Below, piece after piece: positions 6,953-13,829 of a stretch of 20,691 nucleotides of DNA (positions are counted from its first letter, which is position 1; every line of letters begins with the position of its first letter). The stretch covers positions 1 to 20,691 of the forward strand of contig CAYQEC010000038.1 of the NCBI GenBank assembly GCA_964416425.1, in the 5' to 3' direction. Origin of the DNA: CAYQEC01 sp964416425. GTDB lineage: Bacteria > Actinomycetota > Acidimicrobiia > Spongiisociales > UBA5794. Under the pieces are notes generated by a model. That model was not told the DNA's origin. It ran no database searches and saw only the letters and a list, made by a program, of their open reading frames with translations. Position numbers and translations under genes: made by a program.

Positions 6953-8341
6953 ATGACGCAGATCATCTCGCTCGACGCCCCGGCGGTGCGCCACCGGCGC
7001 CCGCCGACCCGGAGTGGCCGCAGCTACTACGTGCGCACCTTCGGCTGCCAGATGAACGAGCACGATTCGGAGCGGATCGGTGGGCTGCTGGAGGCCGACG
7101 GCATGGTCCCCGCCGCCGGGGTCGACGACGCCGACGTGGTGGTGCTCAACACCTGCACCATCCGGGAGAACGCCGACAACCGCCTCTACGGCTACCTGGG
7201 CGCCCTCAAGGCGGTCAAGGAGCGCCGCCCTGAACTCCAGGTCCTCGTCGGCGGCTGCTCAGCCCAGAAGGACCGGGAGCTGATCCGGCAGCGGGCCGCC
7301 TGGGTCGACGTCGTCTTCGGCACCCACAACGTGCACCGGGTGCTCGACCTCCTCGACCACGTCGAGGAGTGGGGGCCGATCACCGAGATCTGGGACGAGA
7401 CCGCCTCTGCCGAGGAGTTCCCCTCCACCCTGCCCACCAGCCGGGCGACGCCGCACGCGGCCTGGGTGACCATCACCATCGGCTGTGACAACTCGTGCAC
7501 CTTCTGCATCGTGCCGATCGTGCGGGGCCGGGAGATCAGCCGCCGCCCCGGCGATGTCATCGCCGAGGTGCGGGGGCTGGTGGCCGACGGGGTGAGCGAG
7601 GTGACGTTGCTGGGCCAGAACGTCAACTCCTACGGCCGCGACCTCGACCTCAACGGGCGCAGCCCGGTCTTCGCCGACCTGCTGCGGCGGGTCGGCGAGG
7701 TGGACGGCGTGCGGCGGGTGTGGTTCACCAGCCCCCATCCGAAGGATTTCCGGGAGGACGTCGCCGAGGCGATGGCGGCCACCGCCGCGGTGTGCGAACA
7801 GCTCCACCTGCCGCTGCAGTCGGGCAGCGACCGGATCCTGGCGGCGATGCACCGCGGCTACCGGGCCGAGCGCTTTCTCGAGAAGCTGGCGATGGCCCGC
7901 CGCGTTGTCCCCGACCTGGCGGTGTCGACCGACGTGATCGTCGGGTTCCCCGGCGAGACCGAGGAGGACTTCGCCGCCACCCTGGAGGTGATGGGTGAGG
8001 CCCGTTTCGACCAGGCGTTCACGTTCCAGTTCTCGCCCCGTCCCGGCACCCCGGCGGCCACGATGCCGGACCAGGTTTCCCCGGCGGTGGTACAGGAGCG
8101 TTTCGAGCGCCTGGTGGAGCTGCAGAACCGGATCTCGCTGGAGCGGAACGAGGAGATGGTGGGGCGGCGCTACGAGGTCCTGGTGGAGGGGCCGTCCCGC
8201 AAGGATCCGGCCACGATCACCGCCCGCACCCGGGGCAACAAGACGGTCCATTTCACCGGGGACGATCCCGCCGGCAGCTACCGCGACGTCGAGATCGTCC
8301 GGGCCGCGCCGCATCACCTCATGGGGAGGCGGGTGCGCTGA
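6953..8341 (+). CDS. miaB: tRNA-2-methylthio-N6-dimethylallyladenosine synthase MiaB
   Basis: 462 residues. MiaB is a radical-SAM methylthiotransferase that converts i6A37 to ms2i6A37 in tRNAs reading UNN codons. The N-terminal cluster ligands are Cys32 (TFGCQMNEHDSE), Cys68 (LNTCTIRENADNR) and Cys102 (VGGCSAQK). The radical-SAM triad is Cys178, Cys182 and Cys185 (TIGCDNSCTFC). A TRAM domain closes the protein. GCQMNxxDSE and CxIRExAxxR are MiaB signatures, unlike RimO. ATG 6953 has GGTGA 8 bases upstream; GTG 6941, overlapping the rny stop as GTGA, would add four residues. Residues 1-23 form a short basic extension before the first domain strand. It sits next to miaA, whose product makes its substrate. 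Confidence 0.95.
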   Translation: MTQIISLDAPAVRHRRPPTRSGRSYYVRTFGCQMNEHDSERIGGLLEADGMVPAAGVDDADVVVLNTCTIRENADNRLYGYLGALKAVKERRPELQVLVGGCSAQKDRELIRQRAAWVDVVFGTHNVHRVLDLLDHVEEWGPITEIWDETASAEEFPSTLPTSRATPHAAWVTITIGCDNSCTFCIVPIVRGREISRRPGDVIAEVRGLVADGVSEVTLLGQNVNSYGRDLDLNGRSPVFADLLRRVGEVDGVRRVWFTSPHPKDFREDVAEAMAATAAVCEQLHLPLQSGSDRILAAMHRGYRAERFLEKLAMARRVVPDLAVSTDVIVGFPGETEEDFAATLEVMGEARFDQAFTFQFSPRPGTPAATMPDQVSPAVVQERFERLVELQNRISLERNEEMVGRRYEVLVEGPSRKDPATITARTRGNKTVHFTGDDPAGSYRDVEIVRAAPHHLMGRRVR

Positions 8342-9249
8342 GGGTCGTCGCCGTCGTCGGTCCCACCGCTGCGGGCAAGTCCGAGCTCGCCATCGGCCTC
8401 GCGTCCCGCCTCGGGGGTCAGATCCTCTCGGTCGACTCGATGCAGGTGTACCGGGAGATGGACATCGGCACCGCCAAGCCCGATGCGTCGACCCGGGCCG
8501 AGGTGCCCCACCACCTGCTCGACCTGGTCGATCCCGAGGTGGAGTTCACCGTCGCCGAGTTCCAGGAGGTCGGGGTGGTGGTCCGCGACCGGCTGCGGGC
8601 CCAGCGGATCACCCCGGTGGTGTGCGGCGGCTCCGGCCTCCACTTCCGGGCGCTGGTGGATCCGCTCGACTTCCCGCCCACCAGCCCCAAGGTACGGGCG
8701 GAGCTGGAGCAGCGGAGCCACCAGGAGCTACTCACCGAGCTGGAGACGCTCGACCCGCACGCCGGGGACCACGTGGACCTGGCCAACCCGCGCCGGGTGG
8801 TGCGAGCGCTCGAGGTCGAGCGCCTCACCGGCCTGACGCCGACCGATCGGGCGTCGTCGGCGGAGGGGGAGGCGGTGCGCCGCTACCTGTCGGCGGTGCC
8901 GCTGCTGGTGCTCGGGTCCGACCCGGGCGACGACCTGGCGACCCGGGTGGCGGCCCGCTTCGACCGCATGCTGGACCTGGGCCTGCTCGACGAGGTGCAG
9001 CGCCTGGCGCCCCGCCTGGGACGCACCGCCCGCCAGGCGGTCGGCTACAAGGAGCTGCTCCCGGTGGTGGAGCGGGGGGTGGACCTGGCGGTGGCCCGGG
9101 ACGAGGCGATCCGGGCGACGCTGGCGCTGGCGAAGCGGCAGCGCACGTTCTTCGGCAAGGATCCTCGCGTTCACTGGATTCCGTGGCACCATGATCCGGC
9201 GCAGCGCCTCGAGAAGGCGATGGCGGCAGTCGAGGAGGCCGATCGATGA
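8338..9249 (+). CDS. miaA: tRNA dimethylallyltransferase MiaA (likely CTG start)
   Basis: 303 residues if started at CTG 8338. MiaA transfers dimethylallyl from DMAPP to N6 of A37, the step before MiaB. The P-loop GPTAAGKS (8-15), VDSMQVYREMDIGTAKP with Asp33, HHLLDLVDP, GGSGLHFRAL, NPRRVVRALEV and VGYKELL are all present. No ATG, GTG or TTG was found in frame just upstream of the P-loop strand; the first ATG (8440) would delete the P-loop. CTG 8338 overlaps the miaB stop as CTGA, lies a few bases after GGGGAGG (8323-8329), and yields a normal MiaA beginning (M)RVVAVVGPTAAGKS. The start is therefore inferred as CTG with translational coupling. The 3' end overlaps dapF as ATGA. Confidence 0.93.
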   Translation: MRVVAVVGPTAAGKSELAIGLASRLGGQILSVDSMQVYREMDIGTAKPDASTRAEVPHHLLDLVDPEVEFTVAEFQEVGVVVRDRLRAQRITPVVCGGSGLHFRALVDPLDFPPTSPKVRAELEQRSHQELLTELETLDPHAGDHVDLANPRRVVRALEVERLTGLTPTDRASSAEGEAVRRYLSAVPLLVLGSDPGDDLATRVAARFDRMLDLGLLDEVQRLAPRLGRTARQAVGYKELLPVVERGVDLAVARDEAIRATLALAKRQRTFFGKDPRVHWIPWHHDPAQRLEKAMAAVEEADR

Positions 9250-10004
9250 ACTTCGTGAAGATGGAGGGCCTCGGCAACGACTTCATCGTGGTCGAGGGCC
9301 CGGCCGTCGTAGCGGAGGCGGACATCGTCCGCTGGTGTGAGCGAAGGCACGGTATCGGGGCCGACGGCGTACTCGAGGTGACCCAGCTCGGTGCCGACCG
9401 GGTGCGGATGCGCTACTGGAACGCCGACGGTCACAGCGCCGAGATGTGCGGCAACGGGCTGCGCTGCGTGGCTCGCCTCGCGGTGCTGCGGGGCTGGGTG
9501 GAGGGCACCAAGCTCATCATCGAGTCGGCGGTGGGGGAGCGTCGGGCCGAGGTGCGGCCCGACGGGACAGTGCGGGCCCAGCTCGGGGTGCCGCATGAGT
9601 ACCGGCTGGCGTCGCTGCAGGTGGCCGGGGTCGAGGTGCACCCGGTGGGGCTCGGTAACCCGCACGCCGTGGTGTTCGTGGACGATCCGGCTACGGCGCC
9701 GGTGACCTCTCTCGGGCCCGAGATCGAGACCGACGCCATTTTCCCGGCCGGCACCAACGTCGAGTTCGCCGCGGTGCGGGGCCGCGACCGGATCGAGCTG
9801 CGGGTGTGGGAGCGCGGGGTGGGGGAGACGCTGGCGTGCGGCACCGGGGCGGCCGCCACCGCCTATCTCGCGGGGCGGCGGGGCCTCACCGACGATCGGG
9901 TCGCGGTTGACCTGCCCGGCGGGCGGATGATGGTGGAGATGGAGAACGGCACCGCCTGGATCGAGGGGCCGGCCAACGTCGTCTTCACCGGGACGGTGGA
10001 TTGA
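9246..10004 (+). CDS. dapF: Diaminopimelate epimerase
   Basis: 252 residues. DapF interconverts LL- and meso-diaminopimelate for lysine and peptidoglycan synthesis, using two cysteines as acid and base without a cofactor. Cys68 (EMCGNGLRC) and Cys198 (LACGTGAAA) are the expected pair; the N-terminal FVKMEGLGNDFIVVE and GxGNPHAVVFVDD segments are family hallmarks. The protein is slightly shorter than the roughly 275 residues common elsewhere but has both pseudosymmetric halves. It is the last gene of the operon and starts within the miaA stop (ATGA). The miaA-dapF pairing is common in actinobacteria. Confidence 0.96.
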   Translation: MNFVKMEGLGNDFIVVEGPAVVAEADIVRWCERRHGIGADGVLEVTQLGADRVRMRYWNADGHSAEMCGNGLRCVARLAVLRGWVEGTKLIIESAVGERRAEVRPDGTVRAQLGVPHEYRLASLQVAGVEVHPVGLGNPHAVVFVDDPATAPVTSLGPEIETDAIFPAGTNVEFAAVRGRDRIELRVWERGVGETLACGTGAAATAYLAGRRGLTDDRVAVDLPGGRMMVEMENGTAWIEGPANVVFTGTVD

Positions 10005-10011
10005 GCGTCAG

Positions 10012-10030
10012 CCTGACCCGGCGAGTCAGG
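10012..10030. terminator. Weak hairpin between convergent dapF and lexA
   Basis: CCTGAC (10012-10017) and GTCAGG (10025-10030) form a 6-base stem with a 7-base loop in the 39-base gap between dapF and the end of lexA. It has no T-run. It could stop transcription in both directions, but the stem is short. Confidence 0.3.
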
Positions 10031-10043
10031 AGAGCGGCGTGTG

Positions 10044-10676
10044 TCAGATGACCCGTCGCATCAGCGCTACCACGACGCCGAGGATCTCGACCCCTTCGGA
10101 GAACACCATGGGCGGGAACGCCGGGTTCTCGGCCTTGAGCACGACGCGGCCGTCGAGGCGTTGCAGCCGCTTGACGGTGGCCTCCTCCCCGTTGATGAGA
10201 GTGGCGACGATCTGGCCGTCCCGGGCATCGGGCTGGCGGCGGACCACGACGTAGTCGCCGTCGAAGATGCCGGCGTCGATCATCGAGTCGCCCCGCACGC
10301 TCAGCATGAAGACCGGGTCGTTGCCGACCAGCTCCACCGGGAGGGGGAAGATCTCCTCGATGTCCTCCTCGGCCAGCATCGGGGAGCCGGCGGCGATCCG
10401 GCCCACCAGGGGAACGTCGCGAACCGGGGCCCGGTGCAGCGACCGCAGGTCCTCACCGGTGTCGAGGACCTCGATGGCGCGTGGCTTGGAAGGGTCGCGG
10501 CGGATGTAGCCGCTCTTGACCAGGGCCGAGAGGTGACTGTGGACCGTCGACGGCGAGCTGAGCCCGACGGCGTCGCCGATCTCGCGTACCGCCGGCGGGT
10601 AGCCACGGTCGCGCACCGTTTCGAGGATGAAGTCCAAGATCTGCTGCTGGCGGCCGGTGAGCTGCTTGTGGTCCAT
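10044..10676 (-). CDS. lexA: SOS repressor LexA
   Basis: 210 residues. LexA represses DNA-damage genes and cleaves itself when prompted by RecA filaments. An N-terminal winged helix (about 1-70: LTGRQQQILDFI, then recognition helix SSPSTVHSHLSAL) is followed by the S24 peptidase domain. The cleavage bond is Ala96-Gly97 (GRIAAGSP), the nucleophile Ser131 (GDSMIDAGI) and the general base Lys169 (EEATVKRL); all are intact, so it should be cleavable. AAAGG precedes the ATG. It is divergent from the LysM gene and has a LexA box near its own -35, so autoregulation is expected. Confidence 0.97.
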   Translation of the reverse strand: MDHKQLTGRQQQILDFILETVRDRGYPPAVREIGDAVGLSSPSTVHSHLSALVKSGYIRRDPSKPRAIEVLDTGEDLRSLHRAPVRDVPLVGRIAAGSPMLAEEDIEEIFPLPVELVGNDPVFMLSVRGDSMIDAGIFDGDYVVVRRQPDARDGQIVATLINGEEATVKRLQRLDGRVVLKAENPAFPPMVFSEGVEILGVVVALMRRVI

Positions 10677-10705
10677 GGCGGTGCCTTTCTCGACGCTGTG
10701 GGGTC

Positions 10706-10745
10706 ACGTTAGTCGCGTTTTCGCGATCGACCAAACATATGTTCG
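10706..10745 (-). promoter_or_regulatory. lexA promoter and autoregulatory SOS box
   Basis: Read on the minus strand, TTGGTC (10734-10729) and TAACGT (10711-10706) are spaced by 17 bases and could be -35 and -10. CGAACATATGTTTG (10745-10732) overlaps the -35 and matches the LexA consensus CGAAC-N4-GTTYG. Inside the promoter spacer lies an inverted repeat TCGCG-TTTT-CGCGA (10713-10726). Transcription would start near 10699, about 23 bases before the lexA ATG. Confidence 0.7.
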
Positions 10746-10747
10746 AC

Positions 10748-10776
10748 TTGACAGGCGAACACGTGTTCGGTACTGT
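10748..10776 (+). promoter_or_regulatory. SOS promoter of the LysM gene
   Basis: TTGACA (10748-10753), a perfect -35, and TACTGT (10771-10776) are spaced by 17 bases. The spacer holds a perfect, fully palindromic LexA box CGAACACGTGTTCG (10756-10769). The design matches the recA promoter. Transcription would start near 10783, giving a leader of about 190 bases. Confidence 0.85.
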
Positions 10777-10787
10777 CGCCTCGTATG

Positions 10788-10801
10788 CGAACAAGCGTTC
10801 G
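10788..10801 (+). promoter_or_regulatory. Second SOS box downstream of the LysM promoter
   Basis: CGAACAAGCGTTCG matches CGAAC-N4-GTTCG exactly. It lies just after the predicted start point of the LysM transcript, 18 bases beyond the first box, so LexA bound here would add a block to initiation or early elongation. Confidence 0.75.
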
Positions 10802-10971
10802 GTCGAGGGCGTGGGAATCGGGCCGGGGACCAGCTCTCCGGCGATCGAAATCCTGTCACACCTGGGCGATACCTTGCTTGCAGGGCCGGTTCCCCACGGA
10901 TCCGGCCGGACGGCGGGTCACACGAGCGGCCCATGAGACGGTTGGAAGCTGAAAGAGGAGGAGTCATCACG

Positions 10972-11274
10972 ATGCCTCGACACTTGACCACTCCATCACG
11001 TGTGCTGGTCGTCATCTCCATCGTGTTCGTGGCTCTGGTGCTCCTCCTCGCTTCCGCCGTCGATGCCGTCGGGACCGAGCCGGTCGCCACCGAGAGCGCG
11101 GCCGCTACCGACCATGTGGTTCGAGCCGGAGACACCCTGTGGGCGATCGCCGCCGATCTGGCGCCGGACGGGACCGACATCCGAGGGATGGTCGACACCA
11201 TCCGGAACATGAACGACATCGACTCGAGCCTGATCGTGCCCGGGCAGGTGCTGCGGGTTCCCGTCGTCGACTGA
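10972..11274 (+). CDS. Membrane-anchored LysM protein, probable SOS cell-division inhibitor (YneA/DivS/ChiZ type)
   Basis: 100 residues: a short N-terminus, one membrane helix (about 11-30), a short linker, and one LysM peptidoglycan-binding domain (about 48-97, HVVRAGDTLWAIA through IVPGQVLRVPVVD). Position is telling: divergent LysM genes next to lexA encode SOS-induced division suppressors in Bacillus (yneA), Corynebacterium (divS) and Mycobacterium (Rv2719c/chiZ), and nrdR follows in the actinobacterial cases, as here. The promoter has two LexA boxes. ATG 10972 is chosen because AGGAGGAG (10956-10963) lies 8 bases upstream; ATG 10933 is in frame but lacks a good site. The gene is seen; the division role is inferred from context. 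Confidence 0.85.
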   Translation: MPRHLTTPSRVLVVISIVFVALVLLLASAVDAVGTEPVATESAAATDHVVRAGDTLWAIAADLAPDGTDIRGMVDTIRNMNDIDSSLIVPGQVLRVPVVD

Positions 11275-11504
11275 GGTCCCGCCGGAGCGTCGAGCGGGGT
11301 CGTTGCTGGGTGTCGGTCGAGACCAGCTCCGAGAGATGTGTCCTGGACGGTCGGGGCCGCCGGAATGCGGCCGGGCAGAGTGGGGCCGGCCGGAATGCGG
11401 TTGGCCCGCGAGGGCGGCTGACGGTTGGGGGGCGGGCGATGCCGGGCGATGCCGGACCGTGCCCGGGCCGGCAGGCAACTGGGGGCATCGAGTAGCCTCC
11501 GCCC
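11275..11504 (+). repeat. Short direct repeats in the gap between the LysM gene and nrdR
   Basis: This 230-base gap has no convincing gene. It holds two near-identical copies of an 18-19-base unit, GGGGCCGCCGGAATGCGG at 11353-11370 and GGGGCCGGCCGGAATGCGG at 11382-11400, and a perfect tandem 10-mer GGGCGATGCC at 11434-11443 and 11444-11453. TAGCCT (11493-11498) sits 6 bases before the nrdR ATG as a candidate -10 for a leaderless nrdR message. No known riboswitch was recognised. Confidence 0.45.
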
Positions 11505-11948
11505 ATGCGCTGCCCACTCTGCCTCACCGACGACACGCGGGTGATAGACAGCCGTCCGGTGGATTCCGGCACCGCGATCCGGCGGCGGCGGGAGTGCGCC
11601 GAGTGCGGCCATCGCTTCACCACCTACGAGCGGATCGCCCTGTTGGTGCGGAAGCGGGACGGCCGCTCCGAGGCGTTTGATCCCCGCAAGGTGCGGCGCG
11701 GCATCGAGCGGGCACTGGCCGACCGCCCGGTCGGCACGGGCACCATCGACGCCATCGTCGATCGGGCCGAGGGCCTGTATACCTCGGGTACCGGAACGGT
11801 CACCGCCAGCGACATCGGTGACGCCGTGCTGCTCGGGCTGCGGGAGGTCGACGAGGTCGCCTACCTGCGGTTCGCCTCGGTGTACAAGGAGTTTCAGGGA
11901 GCCCGTGACTTCGAGCGGGAGGCCGCCGCCCTCGAGGATCGCACCTGA
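11505..11948 (+). CDS. nrdR: Transcriptional repressor NrdR
   Basis: 147 residues. NrdR is the nucleotide-sensing repressor of ribonucleotide reductase genes. A zinc ribbon uses Cys3, Cys6, Cys31 and Cys34 (MRCPLC and CAECGHRF), followed by FTTYER and an ATP-cone domain (about 49-139), with YLRFASVYKEFQ near the end as usual. There is no Shine-Dalgarno sequence; TAGCCT lies just upstream, so leaderless expression is likely. No ribonucleotide reductase gene is in the window, so its targets lie elsewhere. Placement beside the lexA/LysM pair matches other actinobacteria. Confidence 0.97.
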   Translation: MRCPLCLTDDTRVIDSRPVDSGTAIRRRRECAECGHRFTTYERIALLVRKRDGRSEAFDPRKVRRGIERALADRPVGTGTIDAIVDRAEGLYTSGTGTVTASDIGDAVLLGLREVDEVAYLRFASVYKEFQGARDFEREAAALEDRT

Positions 11949-11971
11949 GGAAACCTACGCCCTGAGGGATC

Positions 11972-13039
11972 TCAGGACGGCAGCAGCAGGGTGGCGTCGT
12001 CGAGCTCCTGGGCCAGGTCGAGGATCTGGGTGTCGGTCTCGGTGCGGATGGTGGCCAGGGGCGGCACGATCGTGTGGTCGAGGTTCTCGAACAGGGTGGT
12101 GATCTCGGCGATGAGCGGGGTGGGGTCGTCACCCTGGCGCAGCACCTCCAGGTAGTCGATCTGCCAGTCGGCGAACCGGTTGAGAGCGGCCCTGACCTCG
12201 TCGAGATGCTCGGTGAGGGCCGTATCGGGGCTCATCTGGTTGACGGTGCCGACGCTGTCGGCGTGGAACGCCGCCAGGGTGACCCGCAGCTCGTTGATGT
12301 CGGCGGCCGTCGCCTCGGTCGGCAGGTCGGGCAGGTCGGTGATCCCGGCCAGCAGGGTCCGGTACCGCACCAGGTCGGAGATCCGCTTCTGGACGGCGAC
12401 CGCTTCTCCGCCGAGTGGGCCGAGCCGATCCTGCAGCGGCACCAGCTCGTCGATCGGGCCGGACGGCAGCAGTGGAGGTGCTTCCGGGAGTGGATCGGCG
12501 ATGACGTCGGCGAGGTGCTCCGCCACCGAGACCAGGTCGGTGAGGGGCCCCGCCAACTCCGACAGCTCCTCCTGGGTGGCCTCCGGATCGGTGGCGGTGG
12601 CCAGCGCCCCCTGGGCGGAGGGGAGCTCGGTGCGGAGGTCGTAGAGGGCACTGCGGTACTGCTCGGCCCGGACGTCGGCCCGGTGGCGGACGATCGAGGG
12701 GAGCCAGAGCACGGCGCCCACCGCCAACGCCCCCATCACCAGCATGGTGATGATGACGGTCCAGCGGAAGTTGCGCCCTGACGTCACCTGCCTCGCCAGC
12801 TCGCGCGGGACCCAGTCGGTGAAGGGGTCCGGTTCGGCGCCTTCCCGCCAGGCCTGGGCGACCAGCTCGGAGGTGGTCTCGGCGTCGGAGGTGGAGTGGG
12901 GGAGGGGGGGAATCTCAAAATCGTCCCGGGAGCGCCGGGTGGTGGGGATGACGTGGCGGGAGTCGATACCGAGCATGTCGAGGAACCAGGCACCGTTGTT
13001 GCCCGCCGCCGGGCCTTCGGGCTGCCGCTTCCTGTTCAC
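11972..13039 (-). CDS. Single-pass membrane protein with helical extracytoplasmic domain, function unknown
   Basis: 355 residues from GTG 13039, chosen because AAAGG lies 6 bases upstream; ATG 12976 would remove 21 residues and has no ribosome site. I do not recognise a family. The cytoplasmic part (about 1-92) is polar and ends in basic GRNFRW. One membrane helix follows (about 93-113, WTVIITMLVMGALAVGAVLWL). The rest (114-355) is outside, acidic, lacks cysteines, and looks mainly helical, with heptad-like stretches such as QYRSALYDLRTELPSAQGAL and a Pro-rich break near 205-225. The frame is open much further upstream, but that part overlaps dut and the tRNAs antisense and is rejected. It is convergent with nrdR (23-base gap) and divergent from dut (45-base gap). 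Confidence 0.75.
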   Translation of the reverse strand: MNRKRQPEGPAAGNNGAWFLDMLGIDSRHVIPTTRRSRDDFEIPPLPHSTSDAETTSELVAQAWREGAEPDPFTDWVPRELARQVTSGRNFRWTVIITMLVMGALAVGAVLWLPSIVRHRADVRAEQYRSALYDLRTELPSAQGALATATDPEATQEELSELAGPLTDLVSVAEHLADVIADPLPEAPPLLPSGPIDELVPLQDRLGPLGGEAVAVQKRISDLVRYRTLLAGITDLPDLPTEATAADINELRVTLAAFHADSVGTVNQMSPDTALTEHLDEVRAALNRFADWQIDYLEVLRQGDDPTPLIAEITTLFENLDHTIVPPLATIRTETDTQILDLAQELDDATLLLPS

Positions 13040-13047
13040 TCTCCACC

Positions 13048-13077
13048 TTTGCCGTCGTATCGGCCGTCGGCCACAAT
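13048..13077 (+). promoter_or_regulatory. Candidate promoter for leaderless dut
   Basis: TTTGCC (13048-13053) and CACAAT (13072-13077) are spaced by 18 bases and could be -35 and -10. The -10 ends 7 bases before ATG 13085, the spacing seen for other apparently leaderless genes here. The region is the whole gap shared with the divergent membrane-protein gene. Confidence 0.4.
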
Positions 13078-13084
13078 GCCGGCG

Positions 13085-13513
13085 ATGAAGATACCGCTCG
13101 CCCGGTTGGACCCGGAACTCCCGGTACCGTCGCACGCCCACCCCGGCGACGCCGGTGTCGACCTGTACGCCCGGTGCGACGTGCGGCTCGAGCCGGGGGA
13201 ACGCCGCATGGTACCAACCGGGGTCGCGGTCGCCATTCCCATCGGGTATGTGGGGTTGGTGGCACCGCGCAGCGGGCTGGCGCTGCGGCACGGCATCGCC
13301 GCCGTCAACGCCCCGGGGGTGATCGATGCCGGGTTCCGGGGCGAGATTCACGCCATTCTGGTGAACCTGGGGTCGGAGCCGGTGGAGCTGGCACGGGGGG
13401 AACGGATCGTGCAGCTGGTGGTGGTGCCGGTGGAGGACCAGGAATTCGTCGAGGTCGACCGGCTTCCGGACTCGGCGCGCGGAGCCGGCGGGTTCGGTTC
13501 GACGGATACCTGA
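13085..13513 (+). CDS. dut: dUTP diphosphatase (dUTPase)
   Basis: 142 residues, the trimeric dUTPase length. It hydrolyses dUTP to dUMP and pyrophosphate, keeping uracil out of DNA and feeding dTMP synthesis. All five motifs are present: PGDAGVDLYA (20-29), APRSGLA (60-66), GVIDAGFRGEI (78-88, catalytic Asp81), RGERIVQLVV, and the C-terminal P-loop-like RGAGGFGST. In motif 3 the usual Tyr of the IDxxYRG pattern is Phe84. ATG 13085 suits a leaderless message; ATG 13076 is in frame but lies in the -10 region. The three tRNA genes follow after 45 bases. Confidence 0.96.
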   Translation: MKIPLARLDPELPVPSHAHPGDAGVDLYARCDVRLEPGERRMVPTGVAVAIPIGYVGLVAPRSGLALRHGIAAVNAPGVIDAGFRGEIHAILVNLGSEPVELARGERIVQLVVVPVEDQEFVEVDRLPDSARGAGGFGSTDT

Positions 13514-13558
13514 CCTTCCCGGGGCGACAGAGTGGCGTGGTAATATCGTGGTTCCCCT

Positions 13559-13631
13559 GCGGACGTAGCTCAGCTGGTAGAGCGCAACCTTGCCAAGGTT
13601 GAGGTCGCCGGTTCGATCCCGGTCGTCCGCT
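13559..13631 (+). tRNA. tRNA-Gly (GCC)
   Basis: A 73-base cloverleaf. The acceptor GCGGACG (13559-13565) pairs with CGTCCGC (13624-13630), followed by discriminator T. D arm GCTC/GAGC, anticodon stem CAACC/GGTTG with loop TTGCCAA (anticodon GCC, reading GGC and GGU), and a TTCGATC T-loop. CCA is not encoded (TCC follows), so it must be added by CCA-adding enzyme. Confidence 0.95.
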
Positions 13632-13657
13632 CCGAGGGCGGCGAGAGCCGTCCGTCT

Positions 13658-13729
13658 GGCGACGTGGCCGAGTGGTTTAGGCAAAGGTCTGCAAAACCTT
13701 TTACCCGGGTTCGATTCCCGGCGTCGCCT
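13658..13729 (+). tRNA. tRNA-Cys (GCA)
   Basis: A cloverleaf with acceptor GGCGACG (13658-13664) and CGTCGCC (13722-13728), then discriminator T, the base cysteinyl-tRNA synthetase requires. Anticodon stem AAGGT/ACCTT encloses loop CTGCAAA, anticodon GCA at 13691-13693. T-loop TTCGATT. CCA is not encoded. Confidence 0.95.
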
Positions 13730-13753
13730 CGAACCGGTCTCCAGCCGGTCCCA

Positions 13754-13828
13754 GGGCGCTTAGCTCAGTGGGAGAGCGCTTCCTTGACGCGGAAGAGGTC
13801 GGCAGTTCAATCCTGCCAGCGCCCACCA
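13754..13828 (+). tRNA. tRNA-Val (GAC)
   Basis: A cloverleaf with acceptor GGGCGCT (13754-13760) and AGCGCCC (13818-13824), discriminator A and an encoded CCA (13826-13828), unlike its two neighbours. The anticodon GAC is at 13786-13788 in loop CTTGACG; T-loop TTCAATC. Gly, Cys and Val tRNAs are commonly clustered in actinobacteria and are probably transcribed together here. Confidence 0.95.
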
Positions 13829-13829
13829 G

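Noticed and set aside
10739..10936. 65-codon frame downstream of the lexA promoter region
   Set aside because: Its start lies in the LexA box and -35 region, it has no ribosome site, and its composition is unlike a real protein.
11275..11504. Possible cobalamin or other riboswitch before nrdR
   Set aside because: No recognisable B12-box or other conserved riboswitch core is present; only GC-rich short repeats.
13040..13684. N-terminal extension of the minus-strand membrane protein across dut and tRNA genes
   Set aside because: Antisense to dut and two tRNAs; the GTG at 13039 has a good ribosome site and the extension has no domain.
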